A DNA stretch of 64,000 nt from Cylindrobasidium torrendii FP15055 ss-10 (lineage: Eukaryota > Basidiomycota > Agaricomycetes > Agaricales > Physalacriaceae). Where the stretch lies: positions 1 to 64,000 of the forward strand of contig KN880502.1 of the NCBI GenBank assembly GCA_000934385.1, written 5' to 3'. The position numbers were made by a program, and so were the translations under genes. Of this stretch, positions 1 to 12,077 are shown in pieces (positions within the stretch are counted from its first letter, which is position 1; every line of letters starts with the position of its first letter). The notes beneath the pieces are model-generated. The model was given only the letters and a program-made list of their open reading frames with translations, was not told where the DNA came from and ran no database searches.

Positions 1-172
1 AATAGCTTTCCAAGTTTTGATCCGTTTCTTTCGATTATAGTACCGTTGGAATCGCACGGAAAAACACTACAGGATACATATAAGATGTTACATGTTTGTC
101 CGGGTTCACCCCTTAGTATAATACAAGAAGAGTCCATGCGAGTACCTGCATAAGGTACCTCCCCCAAAAAAC

Positions 173-261
173 CAGGATCCGGACCCCTGCAAGACCCGGG
201 TGCTGCGGGATCCGCGGATCTCGGGGATCGGGTCTCGGGGGTCCCCGAGGGGGGTCCGGAT
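173..261. repeat. GC-rich palindromic block
   Basis: A roughly 90 bp GC-rich island in otherwise ordinary sequence. It is bounded by an inverted repeat: ATCCGGACCCC at 177-187 is the exact reverse complement of GGGGTCCGGAT at 251-261. Inside lie further self-complementary runs, including GATCCGCGGATC and a CTCGGGG/CCCCGAG hairpin. It could be a foldback or MITE-like fragment or the end of an element lying left of the window. No coding potential is seen. The flanks 1-172 and 262-409 show nothing recognisable. Confidence 0.5.
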
Positions 262-409
262 GAGTCAGTTACCCGGGTTGTATGGGACTCGTGGCTAACT
301 CTAATTGTCACAGGTTTTGGATAGACTAAGTCGTTGAGATAAATGGGTACATATGTCATTAAAAAGCTGCAGTAGCGTCAAGCGACTCGGCTGTAAATTT
401 CTATGTGCT

Positions 410-2266
410 TCAATCGGAGGTATAGTCAGCATTCTGCTCATCATCATCGTAGTAACATGTGTTAAACAAATATGCACTCTTGAAGGCAGGCTTGCTTTTG
501 CCCAACACTTCGACATCTAAAATAGGCTTCATGTCTAAAAAGTCTTCTTCAAAGTTCTGAGTATCATCATCCATCGATGAATCCAATTCCGGGACATGGA
601 CAGCTGCATTAATAATCAGAAGTTTGCCACTGTTGTCACAGAAATGGACGAACGCTCGTAGTCCTTGTTGTATACCTTGTCCCATTCGATACCCGCAAAG
701 TAGGGATGCTCTTTGACGTCGAACCTCGACAGTCGGTCCTCAGGATCTTTCTGAAGCAACTGCACCGTACGTTAGAATATCATGATACACTGCATCGTTG
801 AGTGACTTACTCCATAAATCAAATCTGTTGTGTCCAACTCCGTCTTGATTTCGTCGGGGAATACGATCTCGTCCTCCAAAATGCCTGTAAACATGTCGTC
901 CTTCGACTCTGCCATGAATGGCGTCTGTCGATGCTTAGTTAAGGAAGAGGGCAAATGGATCGAGAGACCCACCACACCAGCAAGCATTTCGAATATCATC
1001 GTTCCAAGAGCCCACCAATCGACCGGGAATGAATACGGAAGTCCTTGAAGGACTTCTGGTGCGAGATAGATATCACTCCCGCAGAAAGTTAAGCTGCTTT
1101 CCATTTCATCGCCAGGATAGGATGGGATAGTCGAGAACTGTGTCGCCATTCCGAAGTCGGTAAGTACGATGTGCCCTTCATGGTCAATGAGCACGTTCTC
1201 GGGCTTGATGTCACGGTGTACGATTCCCTGCGCATGCAGAGAGGTGATAGCGGCGACTAATTCCGCTGCGTAGAAGCGCGTGACATCTGATGGCAAGGTT
1301 TTGTATCGACCGAGCATCGTGCCAATGTCTCCACCTGCATGGAAATCCTGCGCAAAACCAATCAGTAAGCTAACACGGTAACGGCGTGCGAGAAAATACG
1401 CTAACAAAGGCAAGGAAAAGGTAGGCTTCGTTATGGAACATCCAACGAAGTTTGACAACGAATGGATTAATTGGCTGCGGCTCTCCATCGTTGTTCTGTC
1501 CAGTGGCGAGCTGCTTGAGAATGTCCGTTTCTTTGATCATCTGCCGGAGTACCCTGTGCTTCCCCGCACGGCTTTTCTTTTGAGCCTTGAGTGCACACAG
1601 GCGGTTCGATCCTTTCTGGCGAGCAAGAAAGACTTTGGCAGTGACTCCCTGTCCGATGACGCGAAGAAGCTCGAAGTCCGCAATGCTAACGCGGTTTGAA
1701 GCGGTGTGCTGTGGCTGCTTAGCATCTGGCGTGTTGTGCGACTCCGGTGCGCCGTTGTTGGACAAGGAGGTGGAATCGGAAGAGTGATATTCTGGGGATT
1801 GGCTGTCGGGGCTGAAATTCGGCAGATCTAGATTCAATGCTAAGAAGGATATTCAGTTATACAGGAAATAGGTATTGCGTACCAGCCGCAGCCTTGTTTG
1901 CAGATACATTCTCATCGTTATCGGTGGTCTTCATTGAGACGGAGGGTGCCTTCTCAAAATACGGGGGCTGATGAGGTGTATTCTGCCCCAGATCCCCGGA
2001 CTGGTCCTCATCTAATTGTTCGAGCCGTTATTATACCATAACAACAGACCGGGAAGCTACGCACTTTTATGGTAAGGACCGCTCTCCTTGAATTTAGCCT
2101 CCTCAACAATTTCGATTCTTCCCAGTGCTTCCGTACACTCGTCCACGTTCCTTTCGCCGAGGGTCTTCACCGCTCTCTCGCTGGCGGACATGCTTTCGTT
2201 GCTGCCTTTGCGAGCGCCCAAGTGTGCTACAACACTCGTAAACATGGTTCCGAGTGACTTCGTCAT
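410..2266 (-). CDS. AGC-type serine/threonine protein kinase, copy 1
   Basis: A 517 aa kinase in seven exons: 2266-2065, 2011-1883, 1839-1406, 1347-973, 924-811, 759-654 and 603-410. These sum to an exact multiple of three. The kinase domain begins near residue 166 with the glycine loop GQGVTAKV. The catalytic lysine is in CALKAQ, followed by HRDIKPEN, DFG and an APE-type motif in YLAPEVL. The C-terminal tail has the AGC-like signature VPELD...DTQNFEEDF. I saw no PH, C2 or PX domain; the first 165 residues are Ser/Thr-rich. The start at 2266 is chosen because the first two exons align with those of the paralogue at 6894-8748. That paralogue is in opposite orientation, with the M28 protease gene between them. 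The tail lacks a clear FxxF-S/T-Y hydrophobic motif, so assignment to S6K, PKC or YPK is open. Substrate unknown. Confidence 0.85.
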
Positions 2267-2371
2267 GCTGGAGGGAGGTGATAGGAAGACGACAAAAAGT
2301 CCAACAACGTGGGGGCCCGTTTCGTCCATCACCTTTGTGCCGCCAATTGCCGCGATCATCGCAACTCTGAG

Positions 2372-2388
2372 CACGTGACCCGCACGTG
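2372..2388 (-). promoter_or_regulatory. paired CACGTG (E-box) upstream of kinase 1
   Basis: Two CACGTG hexamers at 2372-2377 and 2383-2388 lie about 105-120 bp upstream of the kinase 1 start. CACGTG is the core site of bHLH factors of the Cbf1/Pho4/USF type. The same paired arrangement occurs at similar distance upstream of the other two kinases in this window. A shared CCCACGTT element lies closer to each start. Confidence 0.5.
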
Positions 2389-3499
2389 AGTAGACTTTTC
2401 GATTCTCGATTGAACGATTCTCGAAATAATAAAATTGGAATGTGGTTCGTGGTTCGCGGTCCGTGCACCGTGTGGTAAGCGTCGTCACGATGGAGAAGTA
2501 GTAGTATCTTGAGCGAGGTAAGGGATACGCTCCCTTGGCTCACTCCGAGAGAACTTATTCTTTGTCGCGAGAAGATGAGCTCCCGTATAGTATTCATTGG
2601 CCGCCGCGTCTACATTGTACACCTCCAGTTATTAAAGAACATTTGGTCTGTGAGTAGCTTCGGCAAGCTCTCTGCGTATCAAGTGATTGTGAGTGAGACG
2701 TGGGACCGGGGAACGTCGATTATTATAATGAGAGCACTGCTGGATACAATTATCAATAAGGAAGCGCTCAGCGAGACTCCTGGCCTGTGCTTCTGTTTCC
2801 CTCAAAGGTCGGTTTTGTGGTGCAAGGCTCGCCAGAGCTTTCGCAAGGATGTTAGAATGTGTATAGAGCGCGACTGTAGAGCAATAAGCTGACAATTTAT
2901 GCGTCTGAACCTTTGCGGCGACGCAGGTACACCGCAGTGACGCCTTGTGTTCTAGCTATTGCACTTCAAAGAGCGAGTATAGTTATAGAATAAATGCCAA
3001 TGCAGTCGTGCGTGATCCCCAGAACTACGATGAGAGAACGTCAGAGTCTAACTTAAGTTGACTGATTCAATTTTTCCAATCCCATCGCGCGTCGCTAATC
3101 GATCCCGTGACCGTAGCTCATGCTACTTGCAGATCGAGACTACGCTAACAGCTCCAGCCTTACGACTGGCGAGACGAATTGGCATGAGCGAGGTCAGGCT
3201 CGAACTCCGGTTTGCGGCAGTGATGACTAGTGCTAAGGCGCGTCAGCGCGTCTCGATCGCGCGTCGCGTCGCGCTGCGCCATATTATTGGCTGCTCTCTG
3301 CTTGTCATCTGGAGTAACGTTGCCGTGGCTCGTTCTTGGACGTATTCATCGCTTGTCATAATGCGGCGGACGTGCCGCAAGTGATCGGGACCCGGCGCGG
3401 ATGTCTATGAGCAGTTGCAGGTTGCAGCGGTTTCGACATCTTTACCGGAGACCATCACTACTCCACCTCCTCCGGGCAGCCCTTCGACTTTTCTGCTCG
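2389..3499. other. intergenic region between kinase 1 and the M28 protease
   Basis: The remaining divergent intergenic space between two genes transcribed outward. Short open frames occur, for example 2509-2892 on the plus strand, but none shows a recognisable domain or convincing structure. Around 3238-3285 there is a CGCG-rich tract (repeated GCGCGTC/GTCGCGT). I see no RNA gene. Confidence 0.4.
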
Positions 3500-6438
3500 A
3501 TGACGAACTCGGCGCAATGGGGCGTACGCCGTTCGTTGCTGGCACTGCTGCCCATCATCTTCCTTGGACCGTTCATTGCGTATCGACATCATATATGTAT
3601 GCGCGCCAAACTGGCTGAAATCGTGTGCTGACGCTTTTTAGCACTCCCTACGCCGGCGGGGCCGGATGCAAAGGGAATTTCCGAGGCGCGTATCCTCGAG
3701 ACGACGCGATTTTTGTCGGAGGAAATTGGATTTAGGACGGTGGGCACACGAGAACATGCCGCAGCGGATACCTGGGCCAACGATATTCTTCAAGGACTTG
3801 CGGACCAATGCAAAGGACGCGAGAAGATACACTGCACGTTCTGGAGACAACAGGGAGACGGAAATCATCGGTGCGTAGCCAACGCGACTGAAGAATTACC
3901 ACTAACACGAAAGTAGATTTGATATTATGAACACCCGCTTGTACAAATCATACGTTGGTTTGACAAACTTTGTGTTCCGCATCCAAGGAAGGAGCGCTGC
4001 GACAACTGAGCACGCGGCGCTTGTAAACTGCCATCTCGACTCTCAATTGCCTGGGCCAGGCGCAGCGGACGATGCTATTAGCTGCGCCATCATGCTCGAT
4101 ATCATCAAGATTCTCCTCGAAGACGATGACTACGAGCCGACATGGAGTGTCATCTTCTGTGCGCATTACATTCTTTCTATAGTTTGCGTTCTAACCCATC
4201 TGTAGTATTCAACCACGCCGAAGAATCCTTGCAAGATGGGTCGCACCTCTTCTCCACTCAACACCCCATCGCGCACTCCGTGCGCTCCGTCGTCAATCTG
4301 GAAGCAGCCGGGACGACCGGCCGCGAAATCCTCTTCCAAGCTACATCTGAACAAATGATTGAAGCCTACTCCCATGTCCCCTACCCCTTCGGCACCGTCT
4401 TTGCCAGTGACATCTTCGGCTCTGGCATCCTCCTTTCCGACACCGACTTCCGCCAATTCCAGGAATACCTCAACGTTACAGGCCTCGACATTGCAATCAT
4501 TGGCAACTCGTACCTCTACCACACACGTTCAGATGTAGTCGCAAATATCGAGGCAGGCGTTGCGCAGAACATGGGAGAGAATACACTTGCACTCGTTCGC
4601 CATCTCACGTCGGACAAGTCGCCTCTTCCCAGCTTAGTCGGAGGATACACCCCACCGACAACAACCTACTGGAGTCACGTCGTCGGACCGTTTGTGTCGT
4701 ACAGCAGAGAAACCGCGCTCCTTATGTACAGCGCGACCTTTGCTGCGACGGTTGCCATCATCATCAACGGTGGCGAACCATGGTCGGAGGTCTTCAAGGG
4801 TGTTGGCGTATCACTCCTTGCGTTCTTTGGCGCACTCATCGGTTCGAATGGTGTTGGACTAGCCATGGTCCTCATCGGCAAGAACATGAGCTGGTTCCGA
4901 TTCGAAATTGGCAGTCTTGTGCTCTTCGCACCCGGCGCACTCGCGGGTTCCCTCACGGCTCTCCTCTTCTCGTCTTCTCTGCCCAGCGAACGCGCGACAT
5001 ACCAGGCCATCATGCTCATCCACTCGACGTTGGCAGTGTTCGTGCAGATGCTCGGCATCGGGAGCTCCAGTCTGATGTTCTTGACCGTCTTGCCAGTCAT
5101 AGCTGGATACATGGCCTCTGGGAATGACAAGACCATTAGCCTTGTCGCGTACGCTGTGGGCAGCTTCATGCCTCTCGTTACCGGAACGCTGGTGTTCCTC
5201 CCCGTCCTTGAGGTTTTCGTACCACTGGTGGGTGTCAACGCCTTCCTCGACCTCTTGCTAACTCATTGTCTTTCAGACCGGCCGAATCAGCGCAGAGGCG
5301 CCCGCGGACAACCTCATCGCCACCATTATCACCGTTGTCGGCGTTATCCTCATCCCTCTTGCTGTACCATTTGCTGTCCGCTTCTTGCAGGCGCCGGCAC
5401 CGCTTAAGGGTCAACCGGTTGTTGCCTTCAAGAAGAATGAGATTGTGAAGTCGGGCATCGTCCGCGCGGTGATGCTCTGTGCGGCGGTTATGGCACTCTT
5501 TGCTCAATTCGATGTGTACGACGAGCAGCACATGCGTAGGGTGTTCGTTCTCCGAACTGAGAACGTGAGTAAACCTGATTTTGTGTTGTGCTGGTCCTCA
5601 ACGTGTTATTACAGATTACAAGCGGCGACCACACCTTGCATTTGTCGACCGCGGATGGCGCGCCTGGACTGACTTCCCTTGTCGAGGATATCTCGGCAGC
5701 GCTCCCTCAAATATTTGGGCAGGAAGCCGAGGATGAGAACGTCTTCAAAGCAGAGAAGGTGGTCATGAACGATTACAATGGGGACTGGGATCCTTTGTAT
5801 CCTTTCAGTGCTGTATGTCTAACATCATGTGCTTCGCCCTCGCCGTCTTTAACTAAACTTTACAGTTCCTCACACCATACAAGATGGCACTCCCTACCCC
5901 AAATGCAATCAACGCGAAGACAAACGTGGATGCCGTGTCATACTGGGCTGACCGCTTCACCGTACGCGCTGCCGAAAACATAGTCGACCCCGTGAAAGGC
6001 GTACGGAATCTGCGTGTGGAAATCCAACATCCGGGACTGATCTGGACCGTCATTGCCTTCGACGCTCACGTTCTCTCTTGGAACCTCGATGGAAACCCAC
6101 CTACCGAACACGCGCGGCACCATATAAAGGAAGCCAGTTTCTACGGCAAGGACGTGTGGTCGTTCGAGATGACGGTTAAGGGCGACGCGCCGATTCTGTT
6201 CAATTTTATCGGGCTGCAGGAGGCTGCGATGTGGCCGGGAAAGCGGCGTTCGTATGAGGCGTTCCTCAAGGGGGAGAGTGAAGATACCGATGGAGGAATA
6301 AGAGTGTATCAGGAGGGTGGAGGCGAAGCAGGGACGATGGAGTTGTTCAAAGAACTTGACGAGTGGCTGACTGAAAGAATGAGCAAAGCAGTCGACGCGA
6401 CGTTGATCGGCGCTGTGGCAGGTACTGTGTGGGTATGA
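3500..6438 (+). CDS. vacuolar membrane M28 metalloprotease (Pff1-like)
   Basis: A protein of about 880 aa in seven exons with six roughly 50 bp introns, near 3593-3641, 3871-3915, 4155-4205, 5229-5276, 5566-5613 and 5814-5865. An N-terminal signal-anchor (LLALLPIIFLGPFIAY) is followed by an M28 peptidase domain. The metal-site motifs are all present: NCHLDS, then DDAISCA, then NHAEE with the catalytic glutamate, then NLEAAG, and finally YHTRSD with the last histidine. Next come about seven to nine membrane segments (about 4690-5500), then a soluble C-terminal domain. This order is that of the fungal vacuolar membrane protease Pff1, an M28 enzyme with its active site expected on the lumenal side. 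The start at 3500 is the first ATG giving the membrane anchor. The gene lies between two inverted kinase paralogues and is transcribed divergently from kinase 1. Confidence 0.9.
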
Positions 6439-6765
6439 TGATTTAAGTACTGTAATATGTATATTCTGATTTAGACACGAGTGGATGGATACAGGTGATG
6501 CACCTTGAACGCTGTGGCGATATACAGACAACTGATACGTTCTCTCTTCTGCTCTCTTCAGCCTCATTTTTTCCACGCCTCAGAGTCTTTTCCAGTGACC
6601 ACTGACAACTGAGCTTTCAAATACATAAGTCAGCATTTCGAAAATTGTGGTTCGAAGTTTTGGGCCTTGTAACCGCTTCACCGGCACCCACCAATCTGAC
6701 ATCCATTGCCATCAGCCGTTGATCAATCATCCGAATTCCGCCGTTCGAACTTCAAATTGTCTACT

Positions 6766-6792
6766 CACGTGACAGGACGTGCGAATCACGTG
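6766..6792 (+). promoter_or_regulatory. paired CACGTG (E-box) upstream of kinase 2
   Basis: CACGTG at 6766-6771 and 6787-6792, about 100-130 bp before the kinase 2 start. Further similarity to the kinase 1 promoter follows: GGCACAAAGG, then CCCCCACGTT, then a TTGTCTTCT-like run just before the ATG. This suggests the promoter was duplicated with the gene. Confidence 0.55.
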
Positions 6793-6893
6793 GTGAGGCT
6801 GGGACCGATTACGGCAATCACCGGCACAAAGGCGATAGAAAATCCCTGTTGCCCCCACGTTTCCACAATCCTTGTCTTCTCCCCGCCTCCGTC

Positions 6894-8748
6894 ATGGCGA
6901 CTTTCCTTGGTGCCATGTTCTCAAAGGTCGCGGCATATCTGGGCGCGCGCAGTGGTGTGGATGAGAAGAGTAACGAAAGCATGGCCGAGAACGGGCGTCA
7001 GGTCAAGGTCCTCGGCGAAAGGAATGTGGGGACACCGACGGAAATATCGGCAACAACGGACGGGACGATAGATATCGAGCGAGTTCAACCAAAGGCAAAG
7101 GGCTCTTGCCGTGAGAGTGCGTCCTAGCTTTTTTGTTTGAATTATTGCGACTTACACCTGCTCAACTCACAGACTCAGACGCAACGGCTCTTCCATCCCC
7201 CACTTCTTCCGATAAATTTGCACAGACTCACTCTACTTCAACAACAAAGGCTGCCGGCAGCAGTGAGGGTCCGTCTGGAGGCAAGGTTGCAGCTGGTACG
7301 CAATAACAACTGGCCAGTCTATCTGGTCTCTTTGTTAACTTAGATTGCAGCGCTGTCGAATCCCATTCCCGCCGTCCCTTCTACCGAGCTCTGCACAGCC
7401 GATTCTGCCGTCCCTTCAACGGAACTCCACCGCTCGGACGACTCATCGAAACTATCCAACACGCCCTCGGAGCGCACGGTTTCCGAATCTGTCACTCAAG
7501 TTGACACGCCGAACACCACCAATGTCGAACCGCCCACTGTCGAGGTTGCATCCACCCGTATTACCATCGACGACTTCGAGCTCATGCGCGTCATTGGCAA
7601 GGGGGCCGCCGCCAAAGTTTTCCTTTCTCGAAAGAAAGGGTCGGATCAGCTGTACGCCATTAAGGCTCAGAAGAGGAGTCGCGCCACGTCGGGAAAGGCA
7701 CTCAAGCAGATGCTCGTCGAGCCAGCTATTCTCAAACAACTTGGAACCGAACAGACCAATGCCGACGGAAAACTGCAGCCCCGGAATCCATTCGTAGTCA
7801 AACTTCGTTGGGTTTTCTCTGATGAAGCTCATTTGTTCTTTGCATTGGTGTGTTTAGCACTGTCCCTAAATACTGCGACAGTATACTGATCGTTCTTAGG
7901 ACTTCCATCCTGGAGGAGACCTCGGAACGATGCTTAGTCGACGCGGGTCACTTCATCCTGGGCTCACACGCTTCTACGCGATGGAACTAGTGGCCGCCCT
8001 CACTGCTCTACATGCTCGAGGCGTCGTGCATCGGGATCTCAAACCGGAGAATGTGCTCATCGACGAGGAAGGACACATCGTGCTCACCGACTTTGGACTC
8101 GCAAAGGCATTTTCTCGCATTCCATCTCACGCGGACGAAGAAGTACCACGCACTATGAGCTTTTGCGGGACGGCAGAATACGTTTCCCCAGAGGTTCTTG
8201 CCAGCCTTCCTCACTCGTTCCCGGTCGATATGTGGTCCCTGGGAGTCATGGTATACGAGATGCTCGTTGGTGTAGTAAGCCTCTCGGCAATTTGTTGCTT
8301 TATTTTTCTGACTTACCGTTGCTAGTCACCCTTCATGGCAAAGACAACGCCTGAGATGTACCATCGAATTCTCCGCGACAAGGTGATATTCCCGGAATAC
8401 AAGAGAGTGCCCCAAAAGGCTAAGGATTTCATTCGTGAAGTACGTTATTCAGCGCAGACAACTTACTTGTGTGATATGCTGACGCATTGCGCAGCTACTC
8501 CAGAAGAACCCCGTGCACCGACTGTCGAGGTTCAACATCAAAGAGCATTCTTACTTTTCGAATCTCAATTGGACCTTCGCAGATGAGAAGAGATACACCC
8601 GTGCGTTTATTAACATGATGACTGTCGCGAGCTAGTACTCACCACTTGTACAGCCCCATACGTCCCGAGATTGGACAATTCAGCCACTGTTGATACCCAG
8701 AATTTCGAACAGGTCTTTTTGGACATGGAGCCTATTCTCATCGGCTAG
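6894..8748 (+). CDS. AGC-type serine/threonine protein kinase, copy 2
   Basis: A 510 aa paralogue of the kinase at 410-2266. Exons are 6894-7116, 7173-7295, 7351-7847, 7900-8274, 8326-8439, 8495-8600 and 8654-8748, in frame throughout. Exons 4, 5 and 6 are 375, 114 and 106 nt, exactly as in copy 1. The second intron of both copies begins GTACGCAATA. Kinase motifs are GKGAAAKV, YAIKAQ, HRDLKPEN, DFG and CGTAEYVSPEVL. The AGC tail reads PPYVPRLD...DTQNFEQVF. All catalytic residues are present, so it is predicted active. The Ser/Thr-rich N-terminus is less conserved between copies than the kinase core. Pathway unknown; S6K/Sck-like is the closest feel, but this is inference. Confidence 0.88.
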
Positions 8749-9031
8749 GAAAAGGGAGAAAGGAGGCTTGCGCCTCTAGTCCGAGCTTGCGTGTAGCGAC
8801 CATATTATGTACCGTTGTATTCTCGAGAATTACCTTAATGAATGTTGACCATTCAAACTGGGAGCCTGAAAAGCGCCCGGAACCCGAGGCCTAAGTCGTT
8901 TGTTCACGCTGCATAGTTTCCCAGGGCCAGCTTGAAGTTGGGCAATGCTAAGCCTGCGAGACGACATCGATTTGAAGATTGCAAGCAGTTCAATTTGGTG
9001 TGTGCACAGTTGTTTTACGTAGGAACGTGAC

Positions 9032-10167
9032 CTAGGGATTGACCAAGTCCAAGCCTCCGCAGACCTGCAGGACGACACCAGTCACATAGTCCGTAGTGGT
9101 CAAGAACAAAGCGCTTGCTATCAGCTCTTCGGTCCTGGGAGCGTCGTCAACAACAATGTAACACTGACATTGTTAAAAGCAATCTCACTTTCCGGGCCGC
9201 CTCAACGGCGTCGCAGCTTGAAGTCCAGGAAGGGGATTCTGAGCCAGCCTGTCCATGAAGTCGACAGAGACACGCTCATTGTAGAACATTCCGGGCGCGA
9301 TGGCGTTGCACCGAATGCGAATCTCGTGTCGCCCAAAGTGAGCTGCGACCTTCACGGTGAGGTTATCCAGAGCTGCCTTCGATGGACCATACGCGAACTA
9401 TCCATCATCAGGAAGCTGCAACACGCAAAGACGAAGTCTTCGACTCACCGTCTGGTTAGTAAGCACGGTCTTGAGCTCGCCGGCGCCACTCGAAATGTTG
9501 AGCACAGATGATGTTCCACCAGGTCGGGTACCTGCCCCTTTGATAAGAAGCGCTTCGAAGTGCTTGATCATGAAGAAAGGTGCTGAGGTGTTTATTCGGA
9601 ATGTGTTCTGCCAATCCTCGAAGTCCTCAGTATCAAATAGGTTGCCGCTTTCTGCGATGATTTTCGCTTTCTGTTGGCCTAGCTCTTGGGCGTCTTGGCT
9701 GGTGGATATTCCGGCACTGGGAGTTTGGTAGTGAGTTGGATGCGCTGGCTGCGAAGGACGGACGGGCATACTTATTCACCAAAATATCAAGTTTTCCTTC
9801 GGTGTCAGCGATGTATTCAGCGGCAGCCTTGACTGCAACCTGGTCGGTGACATCCAAAACATAGCTGGATAATTAAACACTCAATTGTTGTACATCTAAG
9901 TCGAACACTTAATACAACACGTACGGGATGAGGGTACCAGCGGAATGAGGGCTGGAATCCCTATATCTCTTTGCAGCTTCCTGTAGGACATCCTCGCGGC
10001 GTGCGGTAATGTAGACCTTTGCACCCTGGTCTGCGAAGCCTTTCGCAATGTTGTAACCTCTGTACAGATCGTCAGTGGGAATGCTCGTTTGGCCAGGGTG
10101 AGAAGACTTGCATTCCTGTGCCGCCTCCCGTAACAATCGCGACGCGACTGGGAAGGAGGGATGTCAT
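9032..10167 (-). CDS. short-chain dehydrogenase/reductase (SDR)
   Basis: A classical NAD(P)-binding SDR of about 300 aa on a Rossmann fold. Splicing yields the family motifs: TGGGTGIG (cofactor loop), LDILVNNAG, NISSG and the catalytic Y-x3-K in YGPSK. The first intron (10060-10111) must use a GC donor (GCAAGT...ACAG), since only that joint gives TGxxxGIG in frame. The NNAG motif is likewise restored by removing an intron near 9710-9770. The start at 10167 is supported by a TATA-like element about 80 bp upstream. The protein ends DLVNP at 9034. Annotated relatives are often called 3-oxoacyl-ACP or gluconate-type reductases, but no substrate can be read from sequence. Divergent from the DENND11-like gene with a 444 bp shared upstream region. 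Confidence 0.87.
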
Positions 10168-10247
10168 ATCGTGAATTGGTATGCTACGAAAGTGAATGAG
10201 ATGTTATGGAGAGGTGATGTGAGATCTGGAAGATGACTATCCAGACC

Positions 10248-10256
10248 CTATAAATA
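10248..10256 (-). promoter_or_regulatory. TATA-like box of the SDR gene
   Basis: TATTTATAG on the minus strand, about 80 bp upstream of the SDR start codon. It fits a core promoter with a short 5' leader and argues against an additional upstream coding exon. Confidence 0.45.
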
Positions 10257-10611
10257 CGATTCAGAGTGACCGGGCCGCATGCCGTCGTACTTCTTCGTTG
10301 AAGTTCTCCTGCAAGACCGGAAATTGAAGCTGTCGTTGTCAGCAAAACAGGATATACTCAGCAAAGCTGAGGTCAATCCACCCTGGGTTGAATGACTCGG
10401 ACCGAGATTCCGAAAGGGGAATTGATGGCGCATCAGCCATGTCAACATGATAGCGCATGATCGGAGGGACACTGCTTTCCTTCTTGACGACGACTACGAC
10501 CGGACACCAACGGAATCCATACTTCTTTTCATTTTAGCGCTACCTTTCATTCCGACCCAAAAGGTCTCCATAAACCCAACGTTCTACAAATCAACAATAC
10601 TCGGCCTAGAG

Positions 10612-12077
10612 ATGGCGTTAAAGGGCAAAGCTCGAGCTTCCACGATAGAGGGAGACCATCCCCGCGATCTTGGTGAGCCTGCTCTCCGTATCTCGCTTTC
10701 CCCCATTGCCCAACACCACCCTGCTTATCCCGAGTGCTCATACGCGTCCTTCAAGTCTGCTTATTCCATGCTTCATTTCATCCCACCCACGGAAACACTA
10801 TCGACTTTTCGCTTGGACTCCCCGAAACTGCGCTTGCCGGCCTCGAATTTGCGTGTCTGCCCAGTGGATCTCATCTCATCGACGACGACGTTGTATACGT
10901 TAGCGTCGACGCGCCTTCGGGTTCCGATTCCAAGAATATCACCAATTCCGGTCCAGCATACCACGGCGTCGCCCTTTTCACACGGCGTTCTACAGCCGAA
11001 GCTGGACAGCGGGGCGCACGGCTTGAGAGCATTGGTGTACTTGTCGCAGCCGGTGGCGCCCCATGGCGACATCTAGAGGGTCTCCGAACCCTCATCGGCG
11101 CGTCCAACGAACACCGTACGGCATTCTGGGAAGCCCGCCAGCAGAGGGCGGCTACTATCCAGCCACCACTCATCGAAGGTGTGCACGAAGGCTCACCACT
11201 GGAGCATCTACCGCACGTAGCGCGACTGCTAGGACCTACATTGCTGACTTTGGGCAAATACGCGGCTGGACGCCGACGAGTGCTAGTCTACACACAACCG
11301 CCAGTCGAAGGCGCATGTATCTTTGCATGGGTCGTTGGTGCGCTCGGGCCATCGCTCCCTGTCCTCGGACTCGTGACGCTGAGTGATTTTGACCGACTAG
11401 CCTCGTGCGCGGCAAATGGATGGGTGGCATGCACAACAGACAAGATATTCCTCGAAAAAACAAATTGCTACGACTTGCTCGTCGACCTCACCGGAGGACG
11501 TCCAGTGTTCTGGGCAGGAAAAGAGCAGGTAACCTACGCATGGAGTGACCTCGCTGCATGGCGCGACGTCTCTCGGATACTGGATTCATGTGGACACTCG
11601 CATTCGCATATCGCGGCGGGTACCGTAGGCTGGGGTCAGTGGGGCTGGTGGGACGTGTGCGCCATGTGCGCCTCAATGTTCAAGAGCGTAGGCAGTTACG
11701 CTGTGGGTGAGGGTGCCGTGCGGATGGAAACGACACCCAAGCGCTTTGCGGTGCAGCCGCTCGGAAATGGCATTGAAGGCAGACCAAGCACAGAGCCTCT
11801 GATGGGCGCTGACCGTTACCCGGATGGAGGCGCGCAAGCGGTCCTGGATATCATGTCGCAGCAGGCCCATGGGCACCGCACACTGATGAAGATGTACCTC
11901 GGCAAGCCACGAATGGGTGGTAGTGTGACCCTGAGCGCGAGAGACATTGCGGCGTTCGGGTTGGGTCCATGGAGTGTCATTGACGCACGGTATCTCGAAT
12001 GGCTAGCAGGAGACGAGGTACGCTTGATTGTCAAGAGAAGTTGGAAGGACGTTTTTGGAGTCGTCTTCGGATATTAG
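10612..12077 (+). CDS. DENND11/LCHN-like DENN-family protein
   Basis: A 460 aa protein in two exons (10612-10672 and 10756-12077). The first intron joins RDL to VCLFHASF in frame. The N-terminal half follows the LCHN/DENND11 pattern: a beta strand (VCLFHASFHP), GNTIDFSL, then GLEFACLPSGSHLIDDDVVY, then a HGVALF strand and RGARLESIGVL. Animal LCHN has the same order around its SGSH and ERGAR motifs. DENN proteins act on Rab GTPases in membrane traffic; the exact partner here is unknown. The second exon is open upstream without an ATG, so the short first exon is needed. It may share a promoter region with the SDR gene on the other strand. The C-terminal half is conserved-looking but carries no motif I can name. 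Confidence 0.75.

Noticed and set aside
3180..3250. tRNA-like GTTCGAGCC on the minus strand
   Set aside because: Stem pairing fails and no matching acceptor 5' strand was seen.
4675..5238. Antisense 187 aa open frame opposite the M28 protease
   Set aside because: A shadow of the membrane region of the real gene, with no motif or splice structure.
10734..10755. Start of the DENND11-like protein inside exon 2
   Set aside because: The codon there is GTG. A short first exon with ATG at 10612 and good splice sites gives a better model.
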